From an uncultured Piscinibacter sp. (lineage in GTDB: Bacteria > Pseudomonadota > Gammaproteobacteria > Burkholderiales > Burkholderiaceae_C): a stretch of 64,000 nucleotides of DNA. Both the position numbers and the translations under genes were made by a program. Below are positions 1 to 10,188 of this stretch, piece by piece. The stretch is taken from the NCBI RefSeq assembly GCF_937952055.1, contig NZ_CALFYO010000019.1, positions 310,001 to 374,000 of the forward strand. Direction: 5' to 3'. The notes beneath the pieces are model-generated. The model was not told the origin of the DNA, did not search any database, and saw only the letters and a list, made by a program, of their open reading frames with translations. Position 1 is the stretch's first letter; every line of letters starts with the position of its first letter.

Positions 1-310
1 CCGCGTAGTCGTCGGGCACGCCGAGGCGCACGCGGCCGCTGAGCTGCGGGCCGTGCAGCGCGGCCAGAGCCTCACCGTGCAGCTCGAGCAGGCGCCGCGC
101 GTAGCCGAGCAATTCCACGCCGGTGGCGGTGAGCTCCAGGTGGCGCGGACCGCGCAGCAGCACCGGGCGGCCGATCGCTTCCTCGAGCTTGAGCAGTTGC
201 ATGCTCACTGCCGACTGCGAACGGTGGATGCGCGGTGCCGCCGCCGACAGCGAGCCCGCGTCGACCACGGCGACGAAGGCACGCAGCCAGTCGAGTTGCA
301 GATCGTGCAT
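1..310 (-). CDS. LysR-family transcriptional regulator (C-terminal part off the window)
   Basis: Only the first 103 codons are present; the gene runs off the left edge. The protein begins MHDLQLDWLRAFVAVVDAGS and continues with a typical LysR winged helix-turn-helix over about residues 5-65, including the SxVSxQLxxLExxxG-type recognition helix (here SQSAVSMQLLKLEEAIG) and the TATGVELLGYARRLL linker helix. The start is the ATG whose complement lies at 308-310. It is divergent from the exporter gene at 393, with 82 bp between them, so it probably controls that gene and itself. A perfect LysR-type dyad lies in the gap. The ligand cannot be inferred because the effector domain is missing. Confidence 0.85.
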   Translation of the reverse strand, partial: MHDLQLDWLRAFVAVVDAGSLSAAAPRIHRSQSAVSMQLLKLEEAIGRPVLLRGPRHLELTATGVELLGYARRLLELHGEALAALHGPQLSGRVRLGVPDDYA

Positions 311-328
311 GTGAAGCGGTCGCAAGAT

Positions 329-343
329 ATTCGATAAACGAAT
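329..343. promoter_or_regulatory. LysR-type operator (T-N11-A dyad)
   Basis: A perfect 5-5-5 inverted repeat, ATTCG-ATAAA-CGAAT, fits the T-N11-A rule for LysR regulators. It sits 19 bp upstream of the lysR start codon and about 50 bp before the exporter start, the usual place for autoregulation and divergent control. It stands out as an AT-rich island in very GC-rich DNA. Assignment to the adjacent regulator is inferred from position. Confidence 0.6.
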
Positions 344-392
344 GGTAATGTGAAGAACAATCCGCTTCACGGAACTGCCCGCGGGCCCGACC

Positions 393-1376
393 ATGCGGGC
401 CATGTCAGACCAAGCCACCGCCGGCGGCCCTGCCGGCAGCGAACGCCAGGGCCTGTGGCTGATGGCCGCCGGTGGCGTGCTGCTCGGCACCCTCGGGGTG
501 TTCCTCGAAGAGGCCGGTCAGCCGCCGATGACGGCTGTCTGGTTCCGCTGCGCCTTCGGCCTGCTGGCGTTGCTGGCCTGGGGCGCCGCGAGCGGACGGC
601 TCGGCGAGCTGCACCTGCGCGGGCGCATGCTCGCCGCCGCGCTGGGCGCCGGCGTGCTGGTGCTCCTCAACTGGGTGACGTTCTTTGCGGCCATCGAGCG
701 CACGTCGATCGGCGTGGCCACCGTCGTCGTCCACGTACAGCCGATCTGGGTGATGCTGATCGGCGCGTGGTGGTGGCGCGAGCGAGTGTCGCCGCGCCGG
801 GCCGTGGCCGTGGCGGTGGCGCTGGTGGGGCTGGCGCTGGCCAGTGGCCTGCTCGACGTGCGGCCCGCGGCGATCGACCGTGCCTACGTGATCGGGCTGC
901 TGCTCTGCCTGGGCGGTTCGCTCAGCTATGCCCTGGTGACGCTGCTGGCCAAGGCGGCGCAGGGTGTCGGCTCCTTCGCGTTTGCCACCTGGCAATGCGG
1001 CGTCGGCACGGTGCTGCTGGCGTGGTGGCCGTGGGCACAGGGCTGGCCGCCGGTCGGCACCGCCTGGGGCTGGCTGGCCGGCCTGGGCGTGCTGCACACC
1101 GGCCTGGCCTACGTGCTGCTCTACGGCGGCATGGCGAGGCTGCCGACGGCGCGCATCGCCGTGCTGCAGTTCGTCTACCCGGGCGCGGCGGTGATCGTCG
1201 ACCTCGCGGTCTACGGCCGCGCGCTCACCCCGGTGCAGACGGCGGGCGTGCTGCTGATGGGCCTGGCGCTGTGGTCGGCGAACCGGTCCGCGGCGCAAGG
1301 GGACGGCCGGGCTGGCAAGATAGCGCGCCGGCGTCCGGCGCCTGCGTCCTTGAACCCCCTCGACCCCCGTCCATGA
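393..1376 (+). CDS. DMT superfamily (EamA) transporter
   Basis: A 327-residue integral membrane protein with about ten hydrophobic helices arranged as two EamA repeats (roughly residues 18-150 and 165-295), the layout of drug/metabolite or amino-acid exporters such as RhtA and YdcZ relatives. Substrate is unknown. An alternative start lies at 402 (second Met); neither has a strong ribosome site. The stop overlaps the start of the gamma-glutamyltransferase homologue in an ATGA junction at 1373-1376, so the two are probably translated together. Control by the divergent LysR regulator is likely from the operator between them. The last 30 residues are hydrophilic and arginine/proline-rich. Confidence 0.85.
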   Translation: MRAMSDQATAGGPAGSERQGLWLMAAGGVLLGTLGVFLEEAGQPPMTAVWFRCAFGLLALLAWGAASGRLGELHLRGRMLAAALGAGVLVLLNWVTFFAAIERTSIGVATVVVHVQPIWVMLIGAWWWRERVSPRRAVAVAVALVGLALASGLLDVRPAAIDRAYVIGLLLCLGGSLSYALVTLLAKAAQGVGSFAFATWQCGVGTVLLAWWPWAQGWPPVGTAWGWLAGLGVLHTGLAYVLLYGGMARLPTARIAVLQFVYPGAAVIVDLAVYGRALTPVQTAGVLLMGLALWSANRSAAQGDGRAGKIARRRPAPASLNPLDPRP

Positions 1377-2971
1377 CCCAATCCTTCCTCGGCCGGCGCG
1401 GCATTGCCGTCGCGCCGCACAGCCTGGCGTCCGAAGCGGCGCTTCGTGTCCTGCGCGAAGGCGGCAACGCCCTCGAGGCGATGATCGCCGCCGCCGCTTC
1501 CATCGCCGTCGTCTACCCGCACATGAACTCGATCGGCGGCGACGGCTTCTGGGTCATCGGCGGCCCGAGCGGGCCGCTGGCGGGCATCGACGCCAGCGGC
1601 GCCAGCGCGGCAGCAGCCACGCTGGAGCAGTACGCGCAGCGCGGCGTGAGCGGCAGCATCCCGTTCCGCGGAGGCATCGCCGCGCTCACCGTCGCCGGCA
1701 CGGTGTCGGGCTGGGGGGCGGCGCATGCACTGTCGCGCGAATGGGGCGGCAGGCTGCCACTGTCGCGGCTGCTGGAGGATGCGATCTGGTATGCGCGAGA
1801 GGGCATCCCGGTCACGCACAGCCAATGGGCGGCGACGAGCGCGAAGCGCGCCGAGCTTGCGCCCGTCGCCGGCTTCGCCGAGACCTTCCTCGTCGACGGC
1901 GAGGCGCCGGCGGCCTTCAGCCGCTTCCGCCAGCGGCGCCTGGCGGCCACGCTGCAGCGCATCGCCGAGCACGGCTGCGACGACTTCTACCGTGGTGCGC
2001 TGGCCAGGCAACTCGCCGACGAACTCGCCGCTGTCGGCAGCCCCTTGACCGCCGCCGACCTTGCCGCACACCAGGCCAGGCGCGTCGACCCGCTCACGCT
2101 GGCCGTTCCCGGCGCCACGCTGGCCAACATGACGCCGCCCTCGCAGGGTGTGGTGTCGCTGATGATCCTCGGCATCATGCAGCGCCTCGCCGCCTGGGAT
2201 GCCGACCCACTCGGCCCGGCCTTCGTGCACGCGCAGGTCGAGGCGACCAAGCAGGCCTTCACGCTGCGCGACCGGCATGTCACCGACCCGGCGTTCATGC
2301 GCATCGCCCCGGCCGAACTGCTGCGGGCCGAGCTGCTCGACGAACTCGCCGCGGCCATCGACCCGCGCCGCGCCGCGCCCTGGGGTCGGCGCACCGACCC
2401 CGGCGACACGGTGTGGATGGGCGTGATCGACGGCGAGGGCCGCGCGGTGTCGTTCATCCAGAGCATCTACCACGAGTTCGGTGCCGGCGTGGTGCTGGCC
2501 GGATCCGGCGTCAACTGGCAGAACCGCGGCTGCGGCTTCAGCCTCGATCCAGCGCACATCAACGTGCTCGAGCCGGGCAAGCGCCCGTTCCATACGCTGA
2601 ATCCGGCGCTCGCCAGGCTGGCCGACGGAAGGCTGATGGTCTACGGCACGATGGGTGGCGACGGCCAGCCGCAGACGCAGGCCACGGTGTTCAACCGGAT
2701 CCAGCGCTTCGGCATGGAGCCGCAGGCGGCGATCGAGATGCCGCGCTGGCTGCTCGGCCGCACCTGGGGCATGGCCAGCGACAGCCTCAAGCTCGAGGCG
2801 CGCTTTCCGGCCACCACCGTCGAGGCGCTGCGCGCGATCGGGCACGAGGTGGAACTGCTGGACGAGTGGGACGAGTCGGTCGGCCATGCCGGTGCGCTGA
2901 TCCGCCATCCCGACGGCCTGCTGATGGGCGGCTTCGATCCGCGCAGCAACGGCTCGGTGGCGGCGTTCTGA
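1373..2971 (+). CDS. Gamma-glutamyltransferase family protein
   Basis: A 532-residue member of the GGT Ntn-hydrolase family. The N-terminal half carries the family signature around ASEAALRVLREGGNALEAM, and the expected autoprocessing site with the nucleophile threonine is visible as GDTVW (Thr346), followed by GVIDGEGRAVSFIQS and the GSGVNWQNRG loop. The C-terminal GTMGGDGQPQTQ block is also typical. No signal peptide is visible, so the enzyme is probably cytoplasmic, unlike classical periplasmic GGT; relatives act on gamma-glutamyl amides or cephalosporin-type acyl groups. It is coupled to the exporter upstream by a 4-bp overlap and to the M16 peptidase downstream by a 1-bp overlap. Exact substrate is not inferable. 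Confidence 0.85.
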   Translation: MTQSFLGRRGIAVAPHSLASEAALRVLREGGNALEAMIAAAASIAVVYPHMNSIGGDGFWVIGGPSGPLAGIDASGASAAAATLEQYAQRGVSGSIPFRGGIAALTVAGTVSGWGAAHALSREWGGRLPLSRLLEDAIWYAREGIPVTHSQWAATSAKRAELAPVAGFAETFLVDGEAPAAFSRFRQRRLAATLQRIAEHGCDDFYRGALARQLADELAAVGSPLTAADLAAHQARRVDPLTLAVPGATLANMTPPSQGVVSLMILGIMQRLAAWDADPLGPAFVHAQVEATKQAFTLRDRHVTDPAFMRIAPAELLRAELLDELAAAIDPRRAAPWGRRTDPGDTVWMGVIDGEGRAVSFIQSIYHEFGAGVVLAGSGVNWQNRGCGFSLDPAHINVLEPGKRPFHTLNPALARLADGRLMVYGTMGGDGQPQTQATVFNRIQRFGMEPQAAIEMPRWLLGRTWGMASDSLKLEARFPATTVEALRAIGHEVELLDEWDESVGHAGALIRHPDGLLMGGFDPRSNGSVAAF

Positions 2972-4248
2972 TGATGGTGCCGACCGGCGAGCCGGGGACC
3001 TCGGTGGCCACGCTGGCCAACGGCGTGCGCGTGGTGGTGATCGACATGCCCGGCGTGGGCAGCGCCAGCGTCAGCGTGTTCGTGCGCACCGGCAGCGCCC
3101 ACGAGGGGCCACGCCTGAACGGTATCAGCCATGTCGTCGAGCACATGGCCTTCAAGGGCACGCGCACGCGCGACTGCCAGCGCATCAACCTCGATGCCGA
3201 GCGGCTCGGCGCCGAGGTCAACGCGCACACCGACAAGGACCACACCGCCTTCCACATGCGCGGCCTGGCACCGCATGCGCCGCGCTTCGTGCGCATGCTC
3301 GGCGACATCGTGCGCGAGAGCACCTTCCCCGAGGAGGAACTGGAACGGGAGCGCCGGGTCATCCTGCACGAGATCGCCGACGACGAGGACGATCCGCTGA
3401 CAATCGCCTTCCAGCTGTTCGATCGCGAGTGCTTCGGCACGCATCCGGCCGCCCTGCCGGTGATCGGGCGGCGCGCCAACATCGAGCGCTTCACGCGCGA
3501 CGACCTGCTCGGCTACGTGCAGCGCCAGTACGGCGGCGCCAACGTGGTGGTCGGCGTGGCCGGCGGCGTCGACGCACAGGCCGTCGTCGCGGCCGTGCAG
3601 TCGACCTTCGGCGACCTGCCGCGCGGCGAGGAGAACCGGCTGGAGGCGCCCGCGTGGGTGGGCGGCATCGCCGCCAGGCGCCTGGTCGGCAGCAGCCAGA
3701 CGCACGTCGTCGTCGGTTACCCGATCCCCGCGCTGGTCGACGACGACCCCGTCGGCACCGTCGCCGCGGCCATCCTCGGCGAGGGCATGAGCTCGCCGCT
3801 GCTCGACCGCATCCGCGAGCGCCGCGGCCTGGCCTATTACACCAATTGCTCCGCCGACCTGCTCAGCGCCTGGGGCCAGTTCGTCATCGAGGCCTCGACC
3901 TCGCCGGAGCACCTGGACGAGTTCTGCACCGAGGTGCGCGCGATCCTGCGCGAGCATGCCCGTCGCATCGATCCGGTTCACCTCGAGCGCGCGCGCAACC
4001 AGATCGCGGTGCGCTCGCTGCGCTCGCAGGAGCAGCCGTTCCGTCGCGTCGAGGAGGCGGCGCTGGACCTGCTGGTGCTCGGCCGCGTGCGGCCGCGTGC
4101 GCAGTCGCTGGCGCGCATCCGGCGCGTGACGGCGGCGCGGCTGAAGGACGGCTTCGCGCAGATGCTCGCGCAGCCGGTCGCTGCGGCAGTCACCGGCCGG
4201 CTGCCGCGCCACGCGCGCGAGCGCGTCGCGGCGGGCCTGCATGGCTGA
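2971..4248 (+). CDS. M16 family zinc metallopeptidase (processing-peptidase type)
   Basis: A 425-residue single-unit M16 (insulinase/pitrilysin-type) peptidase. The inverted zinc motif HxxEH is intact (His54, Glu57, His58), and a glutamate 76 residues later (Glu134 in VILHEIADDE) supplies the third ligand. The C-terminal half carries the M16 substrate-grip domain with the GMSSPL.D.IRERRGLAYY block. The start ATG at 2971 overlaps the previous stop by one base; a second ATG follows immediately at 2974. No signal peptide is seen and no inactive M16 partner gene is adjacent, so it may work as a homodimer like PqqL- or YmxG-type enzymes. It lies in a co-oriented four-gene run. Confidence 0.9.
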   Translation: MMVPTGEPGTSVATLANGVRVVVIDMPGVGSASVSVFVRTGSAHEGPRLNGISHVVEHMAFKGTRTRDCQRINLDAERLGAEVNAHTDKDHTAFHMRGLAPHAPRFVRMLGDIVRESTFPEEELERERRVILHEIADDEDDPLTIAFQLFDRECFGTHPAALPVIGRRANIERFTRDDLLGYVQRQYGGANVVVGVAGGVDAQAVVAAVQSTFGDLPRGEENRLEAPAWVGGIAARRLVGSSQTHVVVGYPIPALVDDDPVGTVAAAILGEGMSSPLLDRIRERRGLAYYTNCSADLLSAWGQFVIEASTSPEHLDEFCTEVRAILREHARRIDPVHLERARNQIAVRSLRSQEQPFRRVEEAALDLLVLGRVRPRAQSLARIRRVTAARLKDGFAQMLAQPVAAAVTGRLPRHARERVAAGLHG

Positions 4249-4906
4249 GCCCACCCCCGACCCGCGCCTGCTCGCCGCACTGCTGACGGTCGTCGAGGCG
4301 ATGGCGACGGTCGCCTTCGCGCTGTCGGGCCTGCTGGAGGCGGCGCGCAAGCGCCTTGACGCGGTGGGGGTGTGCGTGGTCGCCGGTCTGGCCGCCTTCG
4401 GCGGCGGCACGTTGCGTGACGTGCTGCTCGACCGGCGTCCCTTCTTCTGGGTCGAGCACGCGGCCTGGCTGTGGGGCTTGCTGGGCCTGTGCATCGCCGC
4501 GATGGCCGTGCTGCGCGCCCGGCACTTCGCGCCGACCGAGCGTGCGATGCAGTGGCCCGATGCGCTGGGCCTGGGCCTGTTCAGCGCCGGCGGCACGCAG
4601 CTCGCCCTGGCGCAAGGCATGCCCGCGATCGTCGCGGTGCTGATGGGCGTGGTCACCGCCACCTTCGGTGGCGTGCTGCGAGACATTGTCTGCAACGAGA
4701 TTCCCAGTGCCTTCAGCGACCACCGGCCCTACGCCGTCTGCGCCTTCGCAGGCGGCTGGGTGCTGGTGGCGGCGCTTGCCCTCGGCGCGCCGGACAGCGC
4801 CGCGGTGCTGCTGGCCGCAGGCACGGCCAGCGGCCTGCGCGCGCTGGCGCTGCTCACCGACTTCAGGCTGCCGCAGTGGTCGTCGGGCCACGAGCCGCGC
4901 GACTGA
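4241..4906 (+). CDS. TRIC/UPF0126 family membrane protein (YicG-like)
   Basis: A 221-residue membrane protein with about seven hydrophobic helices and two copies of the UPF0126 repeat. The repeat signatures are FALSG...AFGGGTLRDVLL in the first half and TATFGGVLRDIVCNEIP in the second, the GGxxRD motif of prokaryotic TRIC-type cation channels; E. coli YicG of this family is reported as a glycine transporter. Its start lies 8 bp inside the M16 peptidase gene, implying translational coupling. The gene ends 6 bp from the convergent chrA stop. Whether it transports cations or glycine here cannot be told. Confidence 0.85.
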   Translation: MAEPTPDPRLLAALLTVVEAMATVAFALSGLLEAARKRLDAVGVCVVAGLAAFGGGTLRDVLLDRRPFFWVEHAAWLWGLLGLCIAAMAVLRARHFAPTERAMQWPDALGLGLFSAGGTQLALAQGMPAIVAVLMGVVTATFGGVLRDIVCNEIPSAFSDHRPYAVCAFAGGWVLVAALALGAPDSAAVLLAAGTASGLRALALLTDFRLPQWSSGHEPRD

Positions 4907-4912
4907 CGGCCA

Positions 4913-6262
<1,350 letters not shown>

Positions 6263-6363
6263 GCGTCAAGGGTATCCGAGCCGGCCACATCGTGTTTCAC
6301 GGCGGCCGCGGAAGCGGGTTACGCTGCGCGGTTGTTGCGAACCCGAACCCGAAGAAGACGCCC

Positions 6364-7050
6364 ATGTGGGGACAGAACAAACCCGTCGTCCTGTCGTACG
6401 GCCGGCCGCGATCGCGCTGGTCGCTGCCGCCTTGGCTGGTGCTGCTGATCCTCGGTGCCGCCGCCGGCGCCGCGGGCGTGATCTACGTGCAGGAGAAGCA
6501 CCTGCCGCCGCGCCTGAGCGCCTCGGCCTCGACCGAGCTGCGCACCGCGTACGAGCAGGCGGAAGCCGAGCGCAGCAGGCTCGCAGCCGACCTCGCCGAG
6601 ACGACGAAGAAACTCGACGCTGCGCTGGCCGACTCCAAACGCCTGGCCGATGATCTGGCCGCGGCGCGCGACGGCGCCGAGAAGCTGCGCCAAGACCTGG
6701 AATTCACCGCCGAAGCACTGCCGCCCGACCCGCGCGGCGGCGTGGTCGAGGTGCGCGCCGCGCGCATGCTGCGCAAGGGCGCGGCGCTCGCGTACGAAGT
6801 GGCGCTGACGCGCAGCGGGGGCAGCAAGCCGATGAACGCGGTGGTGCAGCTCGCCGTCGCCGGCACCGGCGCGAACGGCGCCGAGTTGCGCGTGGTCGGC
6901 AAGCCCCTCCCGATCAGCATCGGCAGCCAGGAGGTGGTGCGCGGCACGCATGCGCTGCCGGACGGCTTCGTGCCGCGGCAGACAAGCATCACCGTGCTCG
7001 ACCGGCCCGAAGGCCGCCAGCTCGGCATGCGGGTGATGCTGGTGAAGTGA
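6364..7050 (+). CDS. Membrane-anchored coiled-coil protein, DUF6776-like
   Basis: A 228-residue protein with one transmembrane helix (about residues 21-40), a long heptad-rich coiled coil (about 55-120) and a C-terminal beta-rich domain, an inner-membrane protein facing the periplasm. The C-terminal pattern (hydrophobic strand, VVEVRAARM, LAYEVALTR, VVRGTHALPDGFVPRQTSITV, then a final hydrophobic Met) matches the protein encoded at 34069 in this window, suggesting paralogues. The start ATG at 6364 was chosen over an upstream in-frame one because the TM segment then lies near the N-terminus as in the paralogue. The stop overlaps the downstream radical SAM gene in a GTGA junction. Function unknown. 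Confidence 0.65.
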   Translation: MWGQNKPVVLSYGRPRSRWSLPPWLVLLILGAAAGAAGVIYVQEKHLPPRLSASASTELRTAYEQAEAERSRLAADLAETTKKLDAALADSKRLADDLAAARDGAEKLRQDLEFTAEALPPDPRGGVVEVRAARMLRKGAALAYEVALTRSGGSKPMNAVVQLAVAGTGANGAELRVVGKPLPISIGSQEVVRGTHALPDGFVPRQTSITVLDRPEGRQLGMRVMLVK

Positions 7051-8096
7051 GCGTGGAGCGCACCCTGCGCATCGCCGAGCTGCGCCAGCGCCTGCGCGCG
7101 CTCGGTGCCAAGCCTGCCCACGAGGAGCGCGTGCTGCGCCTGTGGTCGCAGGCGCGGCCGCAGACCAGCGGTCGGCGACGCATCGAGAACTGGCTGCCGC
7201 TCGGACTGCGCGAGGCGCTGCCATCGCTCGAAGCCGAACTCGCGTCGCTGGCTCGCCTGCGCTCGGCGCATGGCGGCGACGATGGCTCGCAGCGCCTGCT
7301 CGTCGAGCTCGGCGACGGCCAGACAGTGGAGAGCGTGCTGCTGCCGCGCGACGGGCTGTGCGTGTCGACTCAGGCCGGCTGCGCGGTGGGCTGCGTGTTC
7401 TGCATGACCGGCCGCGATGGCCTGCTGCGCCAGCTCGGCAGCGCCGAGATCGTCGCGCAGGTGGCGCTGGCGCGACGGCAACGCGCGGTGCGCAAGGTCG
7501 TCTTCATGGGCATGGGCGAGCCGGCCCACAACCTCGACAACGTGATGGAGGCGATCGAGCTGCTCGGCACGGCCGGCGGCATCGCCCACAAGCAGCTCGT
7601 GTTCTCGACCGTCGGCGACCCGCGCGTGTTCGAGCGGCTGCCGCAGGGTCGCGTCAAGCCGGCGCTGGCCCTCTCGCTGCACACCACCCGTCCCGGGCTG
7701 CGCGCGCAGCTGCTGCCGCGGGCGCCGCGGTTCGATCCGGCGGACCTTGTCGAGGCCGGCGAACGCTACGCGCGCGCCACCGGCTACCCGATCCAGTACC
7801 AGTGGACGCTGATCGAGGGCGTCAACGACGGTGACGACGAGGTCGATGGCATCGTCACCCTGCTCAAGGGCCGCTACGCGATCATGAACATGATCCCGTT
7901 CAATGCCGTCGACGGCCTGGACTTCCGCCGCCCCTCGGCCGAGCGTGCCGGCGCGATCATGCGTGCGCTCAACCACCGCGGCGTGCTGGCAAGGCTGCGC
8001 CAGTCGGCCGGGCAGGACGTGGAGGCGGGCTGCGGCCAGCTGCGCTCTCGCGAGCTGGCGCGGGAGCGGATCGAGATCCGTCCCGTCGTGGCCTAG
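7047..8096 (+). CDS. RlmN/Cfr-like radical SAM RNA methyltransferase
   Basis: A 349-residue radical SAM enzyme of the RlmN/Cfr family, which methylates adenosine C2 or C8 in 23S rRNA (RlmN also in tRNA). The Fe-S motif CxxxCxxC is seen in GCAVGCVFCMTG. The two family-specific catalytic cysteines are present: one in GLCVS just before the cluster motif and one in AGCGQL near the C-terminus. GMGEPAHN and the SAM-binding STVGDP follow as usual. Translation starts at a GTG overlapping the previous stop. The N-terminal accessory domain is short compared with housekeeping RlmN, so this is probably a second, diverged copy rather than the main one. Confidence 0.8.
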   Translation: MSVERTLRIAELRQRLRALGAKPAHEERVLRLWSQARPQTSGRRRIENWLPLGLREALPSLEAELASLARLRSAHGGDDGSQRLLVELGDGQTVESVLLPRDGLCVSTQAGCAVGCVFCMTGRDGLLRQLGSAEIVAQVALARRQRAVRKVVFMGMGEPAHNLDNVMEAIELLGTAGGIAHKQLVFSTVGDPRVFERLPQGRVKPALALSLHTTRPGLRAQLLPRAPRFDPADLVEAGERYARATGYPIQYQWTLIEGVNDGDDEVDGIVTLLKGRYAIMNMIPFNAVDGLDFRRPSAERAGAIMRALNHRGVLARLRQSAGQDVEAGCGQLRSRELARERIEIRPVVA

Positions 8097-8102
8097 CGCT
8101 CT

Positions 8103-9164
8103 TCAGCGCACGACGAGTCGCGGCGCATCGGCAGACGACACCTCGCCGACCACGGCGGCATGCTCGAAGCCATGCCGCCGGAACGTCGCCAGCACCTCGT
8201 TCACCGACGCCGGCGTGCACGACACGAGCAGGCCGCCGCTGGTCTGCGGGTCGGTGAGCAGCGCGCGGTCCTCGGCGGGAAAGCCTTCGGGCAGCGACAC
8301 GTCGTGGCCATAGCCGGCCCAGTTGCGCCCCGAGGCGCCGGTGACGAAACCCTGCGATGCCAGTTCGCGCACGCCGGCCAGCAGCGGCACCCGCGGCCAG
8401 TCGAGGTGCACGGCGCAACGCGCGCCGCGAGCGAGTTCGAGGCCGTGGCCGGCAAGGCCGAAGCCGGTGACGTCGGTCAGCGCATGCACGCCGGACAGCG
8501 CGGCGAGCTCGGGGCCGGCCGTGTTGAGCTTGGTCGTGCTGGCGATCATCTGCGCGTAGCCCGCGTCGCCGAGCTTCTCCTTCTTCAGCGCCGCGGACAT
8601 CACGCCCACGCCGAGCGGCTTGCCGAGCACGAGCAGGTCACCGGGCCTGGCATCGGCATTTCGCTTGACATGCTTCGGATGCACCAGGCCCAGTGCGACC
8701 AGGCCGTAGATGGCCTCCACCGAGTCGATGGTATGGCCGCCCGCGATCGGGATGCCGGCGGTGCGGCACACCGACGCGCCTCCTTCGAGGATGCGGCCGA
8801 TGGTCTGCGTGGACAGCACGTTGATCGGCATGCCGACGAGCGCCAGCGCGAGGATCGGCCGGCCGCCCATCGCGTAGACATCGCTGATCGCGTTGGTGGC
8901 GGCGATGCGCCCGAAGTCGAACGGGTCGTCGACGATGGGCATGAAGAAGTCGGTGGTGGCGATCAGCGCCTGCTCGTCGTTGAGCTGGTAGACCGCAGCG
9001 TCGTCGGCGGTTTCGATGCCGACCAGCAGTTCCTTGGGCACCGGCAGCGCGGCCGTGCCCTTGAGGATCTCCGAGAGCACCCCGGGAGCGATCTTGCAGC
9101 CGCAGCCGCCGCCGTGCGAAAGCGAGGTCAGGCGCGGTTCGGCGGGCTTGTCGGATGCATTCAT
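8103..9164 (-). CDS. senC: SelD-type selenide, water dikinase (SenC of selenoneine synthesis)
   Basis: A 353-residue SelD-family enzyme that makes selenophosphate from selenide and ATP. The catalytic Cys/Lys pair is visible near the N-terminus in GGGCGCK (Cys21, Cys23, Lys24), followed by TTDFFMPIVDDPFDFGRIAATNAISDVYAMGG and the C-terminal TDPQTSGGLLV motif. The ATG at 9164 was chosen because it overlaps the stop of the upstream glycosyltransferase gene (ATGA) and gives the normal N-terminus; the longer open frame upstream has no conserved sequence. No tRNA-selenouridine synthase or SelA/SelB gene is adjacent. Co-translation with a SenB-type glycosyltransferase and the divergent SenA-type gene identify it as the selenophosphate source for selenoneine. 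Confidence 0.92.
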   Translation of the reverse strand: MNASDKPAEPRLTSLSHGGGCGCKIAPGVLSEILKGTAALPVPKELLVGIETADDAAVYQLNDEQALIATTDFFMPIVDDPFDFGRIAATNAISDVYAMGGRPILALALVGMPINVLSTQTIGRILEGGASVCRTAGIPIAGGHTIDSVEAIYGLVALGLVHPKHVKRNADARPGDLLVLGKPLGVGVMSAALKKEKLGDAGYAQMIASTTKLNTAGPELAALSGVHALTDVTGFGLAGHGLELARGARCAVHLDWPRVPLLAGVRELASQGFVTGASGRNWAGYGHDVSLPEGFPAEDRALLTDPQTSGGLLVSCTPASVNEVLATFRRHGFEHAAVVGEVSSADAPRLVVR

Positions 9165-10141
9165 GTTAGGTCTCCGTGTCGGGCGCCGGCGAGCAACTCG
9201 CCGACGATGGCATTCAGGGTCTGGCGTTCGCGCTCTGGGCGGAACGACTCGGCGCGCAGGGCGCAAGCCGCTCTCAGCCTCGCCAGCATATCCGGCTCGT
9301 CGCGGCAGCGCTGCAGCAGGGTTGCGAGCCCGGCGGCGTCGCCGCAGTCGAAGTAGCCGGCATAGTCCTCGCCGAGCAAGCCGACGTTGCCGTCGATGCG
9401 CGAGGCGATCACCGGCGTGCCGCTGGTCACCGCTTCGATGACCACGTGCGCGCCACCTTCCATCCGGCTGGGGTGGACGAGCAGGTGGGCGCGCTGGATG
9501 CGCCGTCGTGTGGCCTCATGCGGCAGCGCGCCGAGCCAGCGGTAGCTCGGGCACTGCGCGGCGAGCCGGCGTGCTTCGTCGGCGAGCGCGGTGTCGAGCG
9601 GACCGCCGATGTGGTCGAGGTGGATGTCCGGTCGCGCTGCCAGCAGGCGCGCGGCCTCGAAGTAGGTGCGCGGCGACTTCTCCTCGCGCAGGTGGCCGAC
9701 CATCAGCGCACGCAGCCGCCGGCCGCTCTTGGCCAGCGCCCGCCGAGCCGGACTGGACTGCACGCACACGCGCGCCTTGGCGCGCATCGTCGCGGGCAGG
9801 CTGGCGGTGCCCAGCGGCTGCAGCACGACCAGCCGGTCGGCCAACGCGAGCGAGCGCTGCGCCTCGGTGTCGACGGCGATGTCGCGGTAGAGGTCGGTAC
9901 CGGTGAGCACGACGATCAGCGGCCGCCGCGGATGCACCGCGCGCCACGCGGCAACGGAGGTGGCCGAGCGTCGCGCGTGCAGCGCGATCATCAGGCGCTC
10001 GTCGCCGCCTTGCCAGCCGTCCGTGAGCCTCGGCCGATAATCGCCCGACAACATGCGCGCCCAGCGCTGCGCCGTCTGCCAGTTGCCATTGTTGGCGGCG
10101 GCCAGTGCCGGGGTCACGATGACGATGTCGTGCAGGGTCAC
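9161..10141 (-). CDS. senB: Selenosugar synthase SenB (GT4-type glycosyltransferase fold)
   Basis: A 326-residue GT-B fold protein. After a GTG start it reads TLHDIVIVTPALAAANNGNW, the characteristic SenB N-terminus, and later shows the GT4 donor-site signature around EGGAHVVIEAVTSGTPVIAS. In the described selenoneine pathway SenB condenses UDP-GlcNAc with selenophosphate, forming a C-Se bond to give a selenosugar. The GTG at 10141 is the only start that preserves the conserved beta-strand without running into the divergent gene. Its stop overlaps senC by four bases, so selenophosphate producer and user are coupled. The start is only 47 bp from senA on the other strand. Confidence 0.88.
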   Translation of the reverse strand: MTLHDIVIVTPALAAANNGNWQTAQRWARMLSGDYRPRLTDGWQGGDERLMIALHARRSATSVAAWRAVHPRRPLIVVLTGTDLYRDIAVDTEAQRSLALADRLVVLQPLGTASLPATMRAKARVCVQSSPARRALAKSGRRLRALMVGHLREEKSPRTYFEAARLLAARPDIHLDHIGGPLDTALADEARRLAAQCPSYRWLGALPHEATRRRIQRAHLLVHPSRMEGGAHVVIEAVTSGTPVIASRIDGNVGLLGEDYAGYFDCGDAAGLATLLQRCRDEPDMLARLRAACALRAESFRPERERQTLNAIVGELLAGARHGDLT

Positions 10142-10188
10142 GGCGGTGGAGACGATCTTCGATGCCCGGTGCGGCTGAGAGAGAGAAC

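Noticed and set aside
8103..9164. SelD as part of a selenoprotein or selenouridine system
   Set aside because: No selA, selB, selC tRNA or mnmH lies beside it, no in-frame TGA is seen, and the senB/senA neighbours explain it better.
8103..9266. A longer N-terminus for the SelD-type protein
   Set aside because: The extra 34 residues are arginine-rich and unconserved; the ATG at 9164 overlaps the senB stop and yields the normal family start.
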